A stretch of DNA of 16,703 nucleotides. Origin: Clostridioides sp. (GTDB taxonomy: Bacteria > Bacillota > Clostridia > Peptostreptococcales > Peptostreptococcaceae). Made by a program: the position numbers and the translations under genes. Of this stretch, positions 1-7,820 are shown piece after piece (position 1 is the first letter of the stretch; each line of letters begins with the position of its first letter). Under the pieces are notes generated by a model. That model worked only from the letters and a program-made list of their open reading frames with translations, was not told the DNA's origin and did no database searches. The DNA is taken from assembly GCA_031272305.1 (NCBI GenBank), contig JAISUA010000016.1, forward strand, positions 1-16,703, written 5' to 3'.

Positions 1-45
1 TTTGAAGTATTTACTTATATAGATTAAAATATATATGTATGAATT

Positions 46-95
46 TTTTATAATCATAAGTAAAAACAAATTTTATAATCATAATCAAAAACAAA
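46..95. repeat. 25-bp tandem repeat, two copies
   Basis: Two adjacent copies (46-70 and 71-95) both begin TTTTATAATCATAA and end AAAAACAAA, with only a two-base difference in the middle. The repeat lies in non-coding AT-rich DNA upstream of the helicase gene. The stretch 1-459 contains no convincing gene; a 63-codon minus-strand reading frame there is composed of AT-rich hydrophobic codons and has no recognisable ribosome site. Confidence 0.8.
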
Positions 96-162
96 GAACC
101 AATCTCAATTATAGAGTATAATAGAGAAGTAGACAGTATAAATATTTTTGTGTAAATTTTTA

Positions 163-333
163 TTTTAATTATACAGACACATATTTTAAAAAATATTGAC
201 AAGAAGTTTACACAAACGTTTATATTGTCGAGAAGTGTAAGTTTTTAATTATACAGACACATATTTTTAAAAATATTGACAAGAAGTTTAGACAAACGTT
301 TATATTGTCTAGAAGTATAAGTTTTTAATTATA
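163..333. repeat. 80-bp direct tandem repeat, two copies plus a partial third
   Basis: Copies at 163-242 and 243-322 differ at about four positions (roughly 95% identity), and a third copy is cut off after 11 bases (323-333). Each full copy carries TTGACA, an AAACGTTT palindrome and TATATT in the same order. The high identity indicates a recent duplication. The array ends about 125 bp before the helicase start codon. A further 16-bp direct repeat (TAATTATAACAATAAA at 326-341 and 345-360) follows at once. Confidence 0.9.
196..306 (+). promoter_or_regulatory. Duplicated promoter-like motifs with a dyad, upstream of pcrA
   Basis: Each 80-bp unit has a perfect -35-like TTGACA (196-201 and 276-281) followed 19 bp later by TATATT (221-226 and 301-306). 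An alternative TTTATA lies at the standard 17-bp spacing. Between them sits a dyad, perfect in the second copy: GACAA at 291-295 and TTGTC at 305-309, centred on AAACGTTT. In the first copy the left arm reads CACAA. The arrangement would suit a pair of tandem promoters with an overlapping operator. Use by pcrA is an inference from orientation; the 19-bp spacing is long, so strength is uncertain. It does not match the Gram-positive LexA box. Confidence 0.4.
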
Positions 334-459
334 ACAATAAAAAATAATTATAACAATAAATAAAATTTCTAAAATTTATTATATAAGAGTTCAAAAATAC
401 AAGTACTTGATAGAAAGTACAAAAAAATTCATTGAAAAGCACAAAACTTAGGAGGAAAT

Positions 460-2760
460 ATGGATTTAACAACGTTGAATACTCAACAGAGATTAGCTGT
501 AGAATGTATAAATGGACCAGTTTTAATTTTAGCGGGAGCTGGCTCAGGAAAAACAAAAGTGCTGACAAGCAGGATAGCATATTTAATAGAGGACATAGGG
601 GTTTCGCCTACAAATATTCTTGCAATCACATTTACAAACAAAGCAGCTAAGGAAATGAGAGAGAGAGTCGAGCAAAACATTGATTCAGACACCAATGAAA
701 TGTGGATAAGTACATTTCATTCTTGCTGTGTAAGAATATTAAGAAAAGACATCAATAAAATTGGATACAATAGAAGTTTTGTTATTTACGATGCTGCAGA
801 CCAACTTACTCTTGTAAAAGATTGCTTAAAAGAGTTAGATTACAACGAAAAAATATTCGATCCAAAAACTATGTTGCATATAATTTCAGGAGCGAAAGAT
901 AAATTGATAAGTCCTGCAGAATTTAAGAAAAAGTATGGAATGGATGTAAGAGAATCGAAGATAGCAGATGTATACACTCTATATCAAGATAGACTAAAGA
1001 GAAACAGTGCACTTGATTTTGATGATTTGATAACAAAAACAGTAGAATTATTCAAAAGCAATGAGGATGTTTTGAATTACTACAGAAATAAATTTAAATA
1101 TATAATGGTAGATGAATATCAAGATACAAGTAGAGCACAATACGAATTGATAAAACTTTTAGCAATGGGTCACAAAAATATTTGTGTAGTTGGTGATGAC
1201 GACCAAAGTATCTATGGTTGGAGAGGTGCAGATATTAGAAACATCTTGAGTTTTGAGAGAGATTATGAAGATGTTTTTGTTGTCAAACTTGAACAAAACT
1301 ATAGGTCAACACAAGTTATATTAGATGCTGCAAATAAATTGATTTCAAATAATATTGAGAGAAAAAGGAAAAATCTTTGGAGTGAAAAAACAGAAGGAAA
1401 AGCTGTCAAAATAAGTAGGACAGAAACTGAAATAACAGAATCCACTTATATTGCAAATGAAATAATACGTTTACATCGTCAAGAAAACAGACCGTACAAA
1501 GATTTTGCAGTATTGTACAGAGCAAATGCTCAGGCTAGATCAATAGAGGATTCATTCAATAGAATTGGAGTTCCATATAATATTTTTGGAGGAACTAAAT
1601 TTTATGAAAGAAAAGAAATTAAGGATATTTTAGCGTATTTAAGAGTGATTCAAAATCCTCAAGATGATATTTCCTTGAAGAGAATAATAAATGTTCCTAG
1701 ACGTGGAATAGGCCTTAGAAGCATAGAAAAAATCGAAGATAGAGCTACATTGAAACAAGAAAGCTTATATAAAACAATACTAGATATTGAATCTAACTCT
1801 GAGATAAATGCAAAAGCTAAGAAAAATATTTTAGAGTTTGTAGATACAATAGGTATTCTTAGAACTATAAAAGAAACTTATTCTGTAAGCAAACTTGTTG
1901 AAAAAATTCTAGATATTACTGGATATATGGATGAATTAGAAAAAGAAAGAAAGAAAAAAGAAGAAAAACATATGGGAGAAAGTCTTGAATTTCAAGATAG
2001 AATCGACAATGTGATGGAATTTATTTCGATTGCACTCGAATTTGAATTAGAAGATGAAAATTATGAAGAAAAAAATCTTGAAAATTTCCTAGCAAAGCTA
2101 GCTCTTTCATCAGAAAAAAGCAATAGTGAAGAAGAAGATTTAGACAGAGTTTCTCTTATGACTATACACACTTCTAAAGGTTTGGAGTTTCCAGTTGTAT
2201 TTCTTACAGGAATGGAAGAAGGAATTTTTCCAATTTCAAGGGCGATAAGATCTCTTAAAGATGAAGATATTGAAGAAGAAAGAAGACTTTGTTACGTTGG
2301 AATTACAAGAGCAAAGGAAGAGCTTTATATGACTCTTACAAGTAGAAGGACTCTTTATGGAAAAACAAATGTTTCGATACCTTCAAGATTTATTGAAGAA
2401 CTTCCAGAGGATTGTACAGAAAAAGAAGACAATCTAGCTCATCAAAGTTATTCTAGAAGTAAAAACAGTAGTAGTTACAGTTTGATTGATAATTACACAA
2501 AGAAATATATGCAAAATATGAACAAACAAGATTTAGCAAAAAAAGTAAATGCACATATTTCAGAAAAGGACACAACTACTTCAAATAAAGATAATGCTAG
2601 TGGCGAAATAAAAGAAATAAAATTAGGTGGAAAAGTTTATCATAAAAAATTTGGACAAGGAACTGTAGTTGCGATTTCTGGACAAGAATTGACGATAGCT
2701 TTTGCAGATAAAGGTGTAAAAAAAATAAATAGAGAGTATACAACACTTGATGTACTTTAA
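460..2760 (+). CDS. pcrA: ATP-dependent 3'-5' DNA helicase PcrA (UvrD/Rep family)
   Basis: Superfamily 1A helicase that unwinds DNA 3' to 5' using ATP, with roles in nucleotide excision repair, rolling-circle replication and removal of RecA or stalled polymerase in the cytoplasm. All motifs are visible in 766 residues: a Q-motif region (LNTQQRLAV, from residue 6), Walker A AGAGSGKT (25-32), motif II VDEYQDTS (217-224), motif III QSIYGWRGAD (249-258), motif IV LEQNYRST (277-284), motif V TIHTSKGLEFP (from 568) and motif VI CYVGITRAK (about 611-619). The C-terminal 50 residues (KLGGKVYHKKFGQGTVV onward) form the Tudor-like domain of PcrA that contacts RNA polymerase. Length is normal for PcrA. 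The ATG follows AGGAGG (450-455). A charged variable linker lies at about 650-715. It stands alone, with no ligase or GatC gene beside it in this window. Confidence 0.97.
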   Translation: MDLTTLNTQQRLAVECINGPVLILAGAGSGKTKVLTSRIAYLIEDIGVSPTNILAITFTNKAAKEMRERVEQNIDSDTNEMWISTFHSCCVRILRKDINKIGYNRSFVIYDAADQLTLVKDCLKELDYNEKIFDPKTMLHIISGAKDKLISPAEFKKKYGMDVRESKIADVYTLYQDRLKRNSALDFDDLITKTVELFKSNEDVLNYYRNKFKYIMVDEYQDTSRAQYELIKLLAMGHKNICVVGDDDQSIYGWRGADIRNILSFERDYEDVFVVKLEQNYRSTQVILDAANKLISNNIERKRKNLWSEKTEGKAVKISRTETEITESTYIANEIIRLHRQENRPYKDFAVLYRANAQARSIEDSFNRIGVPYNIFGGTKFYERKEIKDILAYLRVIQNPQDDISLKRIINVPRRGIGLRSIEKIEDRATLKQESLYKTILDIESNSEINAKAKKNILEFVDTIGILRTIKETYSVSKLVEKILDITGYMDELEKERKKKEEKHMGESLEFQDRIDNVMEFISIALEFELEDENYEEKNLENFLAKLALSSEKSNSEEEDLDRVSLMTIHTSKGLEFPVVFLTGMEEGIFPISRAIRSLKDEDIEEERRLCYVGITRAKEELYMTLTSRRTLYGKTNVSIPSRFIEELPEDCTEKEDNLAHQSYSRSKNSSSYSLIDNYTKKYMQNMNKQDLAKKVNAHISEKDTTTSNKDNASGEIKEIKLGGKVYHKKFGQGTVVAISGQELTIAFADKGVKKINREYTTLDVL

Positions 2761-2790
2761 AAGAAAAAAGCCAAGTAGATTTTGAGAAAA

Positions 2791-2861
2791 TAAATAGATT
2801 TAAAAAATAATTTGACAAGTAGTTGATAAATAGATCTAAAAAATAATTTGATAAGTAGTTG
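2791..2861. repeat. 36-bp tandem repeat, two copies
   Basis: Copies start at 2791 and 2827 (TAAATAGATTTAAAAAATAA versus TAAATAGATCTAAAAAATAA) and each ends in AAGTAGTTG. A degenerate piece, AAGTAGATTTTGAG, precedes them just after the pcrA stop. The rest of the 217-bp spacer (2761-2977) is AT-rich. It includes a weak inverted repeat of the TATATTATATATGT type at about 2882-2922, not clearly a terminator because no U-tract follows. Confidence 0.8.
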
Positions 2862-2977
2862 TTTAAAATTGAACATTGAGGTATATTATATATGTAAAAA
2901 ATAATGAACATATATTATATATTCTTAATTTATAAATATTAAAAAAATATATGTAAAAAAATTATGGGAGAGAAATT

Positions 2978-4291
2978 ATGATTAAAACAGATTTTACAAA
3001 AGATTTAATGAATTTTATTGATTCAGGTGTGACAGCTTTTCAAGCAACAGAGGAGTCTAAGAAAATTTTGAATGAAAATGGTTTCATTGAACTAGAATTA
3101 AACAAACCATGGAATTTAAAATCACTAGATGATTCAGAAGGAAAATACTATGTAGTAAAAAACCTTTCTTCTATAGTAGCGTTTACAATCAATTCAAAAA
3201 ATATTGAAGAAGAAGGATTCAGAATAGTTGGTTCTCATTCAGATGCACCAACATTTAGAATCAAACCAAATGCAGAAGTATCAGCAGAAAAAGATTCATA
3301 TTTAAAACTAAACATCGAAGCGTATGGAGGAGCAATCTATAGCACATGGTACGATAGACCTCTATCAATTGCAGGTAGGGTGACACTTAAGGGTGAAAAT
3401 ATATTACATCCTGTAGAAAAACTTGTAGATTTTAAAAAGCCAATGTGTATTATTCCAAATTTAGCTATACACATGAACAGAGCAGTAAATGAAGGTACAA
3501 AAATAAATGTACAAGAAGATATGTATCCTTTAGTTGGACTTCTAGGCGAAAATTTAGAAAAAGAAAACTACCTTATTAAGAAAATAGCAAAAGAATTAAA
3601 TGTAAATCAAGATGAAATACTTGATTTTGATTTGTTCTTATATGATGTTCAAAAGGCGTCTTTAGTTGGTGAAAATGATGAGTTCCTTTCAGTTGGAAGA
3701 CAAGATAATCTTTCAATGGCATATGCAAGTCTTAGAGGTATTATCAATGCTGATGCTAAGTCAGGTGTAAATATAGCCTCTGTATTCGACAATGAAGAAG
3801 TTGGAAGTCAAACAAAACAAGGTGCAGATTCAAATATGTTATTGAATATTATGGAAAAAATATCATTATCACTTGGAAAAACAAGAGAAGAATTTTTGAA
3901 TGCAATATATTCTTCATTTGTGATTTCAGCAGATTTGGCACATGCTGCTCATCCAAATAGACCTGGAAAATGCGATCCAACTACAAGACCTGTAATGGGT
4001 AAAGGACCTGCTATAAAAGAAAGTGCAAATCAAGCATATACAAGTGATTCTGTATCTATAGGAATATACAAAAGCATTTGTGAAAAAGCTGGAGTAAGTT
4101 ATCAATCATTTGTGAATAGATCTGATGAAAAAGGTGGAAGTACAATAGGTCCTAAATCAGCATCTCACATAGACATTAATAGTGTAGATATTGGTTGTCC
4201 TATACTTGCTATGCACTCAGTTAGAGAATTGGGAGCAGTGAGCGATTACATCGACACATACAAAACATTTGTAGCATTTTTTGAAATATAA
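2978..4291 (+). CDS. apeB: M18 family zinc aminopeptidase
   Basis: Cytosolic dinuclear-zinc aminopeptidase of family M18 (aspartyl aminopeptidase / yeast aminopeptidase I group), removing N-terminal residues from peptides. The 437-residue length is typical of bacterial members. Metal-site motifs are intact: GSHSDAPTFRIKP gives H87 and D89; VFDNEEVGSQTKQGADS gives D271 and the catalytic/zinc glutamates E273 and E274; SADLAHAAHPN (about residues 314-324) and GSTIGPKSAS follow; IGCPILAMHSVREL supplies the last zinc histidine, H413. No signal peptide or membrane segment. The ATG is preceded by GGGAGAG. Monocistronic by spacing (217 bp before, 135 bp after). Substrate preference (acidic versus broad) cannot be read from the sequence, so the symbol is by family resemblance. 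Confidence 0.93.
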   Translation: MIKTDFTKDLMNFIDSGVTAFQATEESKKILNENGFIELELNKPWNLKSLDDSEGKYYVVKNLSSIVAFTINSKNIEEEGFRIVGSHSDAPTFRIKPNAEVSAEKDSYLKLNIEAYGGAIYSTWYDRPLSIAGRVTLKGENILHPVEKLVDFKKPMCIIPNLAIHMNRAVNEGTKINVQEDMYPLVGLLGENLEKENYLIKKIAKELNVNQDEILDFDLFLYDVQKASLVGENDEFLSVGRQDNLSMAYASLRGIINADAKSGVNIASVFDNEEVGSQTKQGADSNMLLNIMEKISLSLGKTREEFLNAIYSSFVISADLAHAAHPNRPGKCDPTTRPVMGKGPAIKESANQAYTSDSVSIGIYKSICEKAGVSYQSFVNRSDEKGGSTIGPKSASHIDINSVDIGCPILAMHSVRELGAVSDYIDTYKTFVAFFEI

Positions 4292-4320
4292 AATAATCAA
4301 AAATAAAAAAGCATTTAAAA

Positions 4321-4374
4321 AAATATTTATAAGAATTAACTAATAAAGTAAAAATATTTATAAGAATTAACTAA
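4321..4374. repeat. 31-bp tandem repeat, two copies
   Basis: AAATATTTATAAGAATTAAC followed by TAA occurs at 4321-4343 and again at 4352-4374, with a related AAAATATTT stub after it at 4382. It fills most of the spacer between the aminopeptidase stop and the patatin gene and leaves no room for a recognisable terminator. Confidence 0.8.
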
Positions 4375-4426
4375 CAAAATAAAAATATTTTACACTGAAA
4401 GTATGTTATATGAAGAAGGTGATTTT

Positions 4427-5185
4427 TTGAAACTTGGTTTATGTTTAGAAGGTGGAGGTGCTAAAGGTGCATTTCAAGCAGGTGTTATCAAAGCACTTTA
4501 TGATAAAGGCATAAATAAATTCTATTCAATTTCAGGTACTTCTATAGGTGCTGCCAATGGATATGCAGTATTTACAGGCAATGCTTGTAAGCTAGAAAAT
4601 ATGTGGAAGAATATGTCTGGTGAAAAAGAAAAAATACAAATAATTAATAATACAGTCGACAATTCTATATTACTTGACAGACTTAAAAATATGTACGATG
4701 AAAATAAAAAAGTCAGCGAAAATTTTTATGTAAATTATGTACAAGTAAAAAATAAGGATGTGTCTGAAATAATTGTAAATTTAAAAAATCTTTCAGAAGA
4801 AGAATGTCTAGAAAATGTAAAATATAGTTCTAATTTACCATATTCTAAAAGACAAAGTGGTGATTTTAGAAAAGATTTTATAGATGATGTTGTTGATGGA
4901 ATCTATGAAGGAGGAAAACTAGACGGTGGAATATTGAACAATAGCCTTATACAACCTCTTATTGAAGACGAAGTAGATAAAATCATCTTAATTACTATGC
5001 GACATAATTATGTTGTCCAAGAAAACATAAAGAATATTTACGATGAAAATAAAATCATCGCCATAGGTCCAGAAATTCCTTTCGAAGCAAAAGACACAAT
5101 GAGATTTGAAGAAGAATTTTGTAAAGTGAATTTTGAAAAAGGATATGAAATAGGCAGTAAAAAAGTAGCTGAAATTTTAAAATAA
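4427..5185 (+). CDS. Patatin-like phospholipase family protein
   Basis: Predicted serine acyl hydrolase with a Ser-Asp dyad, of the bacterial RssA/YlbK-like patatin group, acting on membrane lipids or acyl esters; its true substrate is unknown. From the chosen start the protein begins MKLGLCLEGGGAKGAFQAGV, with the GGGAKG oxyanion hole. The nucleophile elbow GTSIG (residues 37-41, Ser39) follows, and the second catalytic motif is D166-G-G in KLDGGILNN. It has 252 residues and no signal peptide. I chose TTG at 4427 because AGAAGGTGA at 4412-4420 is well spaced before it and family members begin at this point; an in-frame ATG at 4403 would add eight residues but has no ribosome site. The stop is 16 bp before the cyclophilin gene, so the two are probably co-transcribed. 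Confidence 0.9.
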   Translation: MKLGLCLEGGGAKGAFQAGVIKALYDKGINKFYSISGTSIGAANGYAVFTGNACKLENMWKNMSGEKEKIQIINNTVDNSILLDRLKNMYDENKKVSENFYVNYVQVKNKDVSEIIVNLKNLSEEECLENVKYSSNLPYSKRQSGDFRKDFIDDVVDGIYEGGKLDGGILNNSLIQPLIEDEVDKIILITMRHNYVVQENIKNIYDENKIIAIGPEIPFEAKDTMRFEEEFCKVNFEKGYEIGSKKVAEILK

Positions 5186-5201
5186 AAAGGATGGTACAGT
5201 T

Positions 5202-5726
5202 ATGGAAAATAAAAATCCAATAGTAACAATAGAAATGAAAAATGGAAGTAAAATAGAAATAGAATTATATCCACATATAGCTCCAAACACAGTAAACAAT
5301 TTTGTTTCACTTGTAAAATCAGGGTACTACAATGGATTGATATTCCACAGAGTAATAAATGGATTTATGATTCAAGGTGGTTGTCCAAATGGAACTGGAA
5401 TGGGAAATCCAGGTTATAGTATCAAAGGAGAGTTTAGTGGAAATGGATTCACTAATAATTTAAAACACGAAAGAGGAGTTATCTCAATGGCTAGATCAAT
5501 GATGCCAAATTCAGCAGGTTCACAATTCTTTATAATGCATCAAAATTCTCCTCATTTAGATGGACAATATGCATCATTTGGAAAGGTAATATCAGGACTA
5601 GATGTAGTTGACGAAATAGCTAACGTAAAAACAGGTAGAGGAGATAGACCAAAAGAAGATCAAGTTATGCAAAACGTAACAGTAGAAACATTTGGAGTAG
5701 AATATCCAGAACCAGAAAAAATGTAA
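5202..5726 (+). CDS. ppiB: Cyclophilin-type peptidyl-prolyl cis-trans isomerase
   Basis: Catalyses cis-trans isomerisation of Xaa-Pro bonds during protein folding. The 174 residues span one cyclophilin domain with no leader or lipobox, so it should be cytosolic. Catalytic landmarks are FHRVINGFMIQGG, with the active-site arginine at R50, and GSQFFIMHQNSPHLDGQYASFGKV, where His takes the place of the cyclosporin-contacting Trp of eukaryotic cyclophilins, as is usual in bacterial PpiB. AAAGGA lies about 9 bp before the ATG. It follows the patatin gene by 16 bp and is the last + strand gene before the convergent antiporter. Confidence 0.95.
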   Translation: MENKNPIVTIEMKNGSKIEIELYPHIAPNTVNNFVSLVKSGYYNGLIFHRVINGFMIQGGCPNGTGMGNPGYSIKGEFSGNGFTNNLKHERGVISMARSMMPNSAGSQFFIMHQNSPHLDGQYASFGKVISGLDVVDEIANVKTGRGDRPKEDQVMQNVTVETFGVEYPEPEKM

Positions 5727-5748
5727 TTTTATAAATTATAGGATATCC

Positions 5749-5800
5749 AAAAGAAGCTTGGACAGTACTTAAGCTAAAAGAAGTTTGGATAGTACTTAAG
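5749..5800. repeat. 27-bp direct repeat with small hairpin behind it
   Basis: AAAAGAAGCTTGGACAGTAC and AAAAGAAGTTTGGATAGTAC, each followed by TTAAG, start at 5749 and 5776. A short hairpin (CCATC at 5803-5807, GATGG at 5820-5824) follows. A shorter TTTGGATAGTA match recurs at about 11234 before the activase gene, so this may be an interspersed motif of the genome. Confidence 0.7.
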
Positions 5801-5864
5801 AACCATCGACTTCACTTGTGATGGCTTAGTTATAAAATATAGTAGAATGTAAGCATTACTTTTA

Positions 5865-5940
5865 TATAGAAAAAGCTGATAAATATAAAAAAGATGATAA
5901 ATATATAGAAAAGCTGATAAATATAGAAAAAGCTGATGAA
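5865..5940. repeat. About 19-bp tandem repeat, four degenerate copies, abutting palindrome A
   Basis: The unit TATAGAAAAAGCTGATAAA is repeated about four times with small changes (AAGATGATAAA, AAAGCTGATAAA, AAAGCTGATGAA). The final copy is itself the beginning of the left arm of the long palindrome at 5931. The arm tip of the palindrome appears to have been amplified outward in tandem. Confidence 0.7.
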
Positions 5941-6024
5941 TTTTGTTTTCAAGATTCGATTTTAGGTTTGCTTTCACACGAAATGTGAAAGTAATGAACG
6001 AATCTAAAAATAATTTCATCAGCT
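5931..6024. terminator. Long imperfect palindrome A, probable bidirectional terminator (repeat family member)
   Basis: The left arm starts AGCTGATGAA (5931) and ends AAGATTCG (5958). The right arm runs from CGAATCT (5999) to TTCATCAGCT (6024). Arms of 26-28 bases pair over most of their length. An inner stem CTTTCACA (5971-5978) / TGTGAAAG (5984-5991) closes on CGAAA. T-rich tracts follow on the + strand (TTATTTTTTTG) and, read leftward, on the - strand. It sits between the convergent ppiB and nhaC genes, as expected for a bidirectional terminator. A second copy with the same arms occurs at 10946-11038. Confidence 0.7.
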
Positions 6025-6064
6025 TATTTTTTTGTATTTTAGGATATTCTCTAAAAATAGAATT

Positions 6065-7456
6065 TTATTGTTCAGTTACAGTTGTTACATTTACTTCATT
6101 TGTTTCATTTGTTTCATTTTCAAAATTCCATGGATGTTTTTTCAAATATCCATTTCCAAGTGGTGTAAATATTGATATTACTGCAAATATAGCAAGTACT
6201 ACGCAATACCAAACAAAAGGTGTGATTTCTGCAGGACTTACTTTTCCATTTGTGTTACTTGCAGCTATTAGCAACTGTGCACCAAAAGGAATTAGTCCTT
6301 GCATAATACAAGCAAAAGTATCAAGTAGTGAAGCAGTTTTTCTAGGATCTACTTCGTATTCTTTTGAAATATCTTTTGCCAATTGGCTATTTACAATGAT
6401 AGATACAGTGTTGTTTGCTGTAGCTACATCAGTCAAGGCAACAAGTGTACTGATACCAACTTGAGCAGATTTTTTTCCTTTGATCATTTTCTTGATTTTG
6501 AATAATAGCCAATCAAGTCCACCTGCATTTGATACCATATTAGCTAGTCCACCTGTCAACATTGATAATAAAAATATCTCAGTCATACCTGTGAATCCTT
6601 TGTAGACTTCTTGAGATAAAGAAAGCAAATTAAAACTTCCAAAACATATTCCAATAGCACCTGATAATACTATACCACCAGCAAGCACAACAAGAACATT
6701 CATTCCTGATATTGCAGCGATTAGCACGAATGCATAAGGAAGAATTTTTATAAGGTTAAAAGAATATTGTTGAATTTCTGGAGTGTGTACAGGCTTTCCA
6801 AATATAAACAATAAAATCATAGTAACAATAGCAGCAGGAATTGCAAATCCCATGTTTGCTCTAAATTTATCTTTCATATTGACACCTTGAGTTCTAGTGG
6901 CTGCGATTGTAGTATCTGAAATTACAGATAGATTATCTCCGAACATTGAACCACCAACTAAAGCACCAAGTGCTAATGGTAAATTAAGACCAGCTTTGTC
7001 AACTAATTGTACAGCTATAGGAGCAACGGCTACAACTGTACCAACAGAAGTACCTGTAGCTATAGCGATAAAAGCAGCTATTACAAATATACCAACAATA
7101 ATAAAGTTTGGAGGTATAAGTGTAAGTCCAAGATTAACTGTAGATTCAACACCACCCATTGTGCTTGAAACTGTTGAGAAAGCTCCAGCTAATAGATAGA
7201 TTATACACATCGTGATGATATTGTCATCACCACATCCTTTGATGAATATATCAAATTTTTGATCCAAAGTTCCTTTAGTACATATAAAAGCAAATATTAT
7301 TCCTAATAAAGCAGCTACTGGAGCTGGAAATTGATAAAATGCCATTTCAACGCCTTTAGCTTGAAGTACGATTCCTGTGCATAGATATGCAAAGATAAAA
7401 ATTAGAAACGGTAGTAAAGCGATACCATTCCCTTTCTTTTCATTTAAATTACTCAT
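6065..7456 (-). CDS. nhaC: NhaC-family Na+/H+ antiporter (or related substrate exchanger)
   Basis: Polytopic inner-membrane secondary transporter of 463 residues with about 11-12 hydrophobic segments. Family signatures are ATGTSVGT (133-140), GALVGGSMFGDNLSVISDTT (164-183) and a second half containing LTGGLANMVSNAGG and ATANNTVSIIVNSQ. NhaC relatives include true Na+/H+ antiporters and organic-acid exchangers (MleN) or amino-acid transporters (YuiF type), so the substrate is not settled. The ATG is preceded by AGGAGGT and a strong sigma-A promoter. The C-terminal tail contains an ENETNETNEV mini-repeat made by a 9-bp DNA repeat at about 6095-6118. It is divergent from the corrinoid methyltransferase block, so a role in importing its methyl donor or in pH/Na+ balance is possible but not shown. 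Confidence 0.88.
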   Translation of the reverse strand: MSNLNEKKGNGIALLPFLIFIFAYLCTGIVLQAKGVEMAFYQFPAPVAALLGIIFAFICTKGTLDQKFDIFIKGCGDDNIITMCIIYLLAGAFSTVSSTMGGVESTVNLGLTLIPPNFIIVGIFVIAAFIAIATGTSVGTVVAVAPIAVQLVDKAGLNLPLALGALVGGSMFGDNLSVISDTTIAATRTQGVNMKDKFRANMGFAIPAAIVTMILLFIFGKPVHTPEIQQYSFNLIKILPYAFVLIAAISGMNVLVVLAGGIVLSGAIGICFGSFNLLSLSQEVYKGFTGMTEIFLLSMLTGGLANMVSNAGGLDWLLFKIKKMIKGKKSAQVGISTLVALTDVATANNTVSIIVNSQLAKDISKEYEVDPRKTASLLDTFACIMQGLIPFGAQLLIAASNTNGKVSPAEITPFVWYCVVLAIFAVISIFTPLGNGYLKKHPWNFENETNETNEVNVTTVTEQ

Positions 7457-7499
7457 TTTGACCTCCTAAAATTTTTTCTATTTAAAAAACACAAGTTTA

Positions 7500-7528
7500 A
7501 GTATAATTTCCATGAAAAATAATGTCAA
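7500..7528 (-). promoter_or_regulatory. Sigma-A promoter of nhaC
   Basis: On the minus strand a perfect TTGACA (7528-7523) and TATACT (7505-7500) are separated by exactly 17 bp. Transcription would start near 7493, giving a leader of about 40 nt with AGGAGGT (7467-7461) placed just before the ATG at 7456. Confidence 0.75.
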
Positions 7529-7625
7529 GAAATTAATTTTAAAAAAATAGTAATATAATCCATAAAATCTTAATTATAACTGTTTAAATTAGAAAATAAA
7601 ATTGTAGTATTTTATCAGAAAACTA

Positions 7626-7764
7626 TTGACAATACTTGATTTAAATAAAAATATAGTCTAAAAAATATATATTTTGGATAGAAAAGTACTATAAAATAAC
7701 ACTTAAGTATAAAAAAATTATATAGATATAAGTATTTACAAAACTTAATAAAGTCTTGTAAGAT
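7626..7764 (+). promoter_or_regulatory. Candidate promoters of the corrinoid methyltransferase block
   Basis: Two candidates lie in the 364-bp divergent spacer (7457-7820). The first has a perfect TTGACA at 7626-7631 but an AAATAT at 17 bp or TATAGT (7652-7657) at 20 bp. The second has TTTACA (7735-7740), an 18-bp spacer and TAAGAT (7759-7764). AAGGAGG at 7804-7810 is the ribosome site for the first gene. No cobalamin-riboswitch-like conserved box was recognised in the leader, and nothing else in the spacer could be named. Confidence 0.4.
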
Positions 7765-7820
7765 TAATTATAGATAAAAATTAGATTAGTACTGAGGGAA
7801 ATTAAGGAGGAAAATTTTTT

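Noticed and set aside
11..202. 63-codon minus-strand reading frame in the left spacer
   Set aside because: Its composition is that of random AT-rich DNA, it lacks a ribosome site, and it runs through the tandem repeats.
163..333. LexA/SOS operator before pcrA
   Set aside because: The dyad (GACAA-N9-TTGTC with AAACGTTT) does not fit the GAAC-N4-GTTC pattern of Gram-positive LexA boxes.
5943..6464. 173-codon + strand frame opposite the end of nhaC
   Set aside because: It is the antisense shadow of a well-supported transporter gene and begins inside the palindrome.
7660..7820. Cobalamin or SAM riboswitch in the leader of the methyltransferase block
   Set aside because: None of the conserved boxes or a convincing multi-stem fold could be found by eye in this very AT-rich leader.
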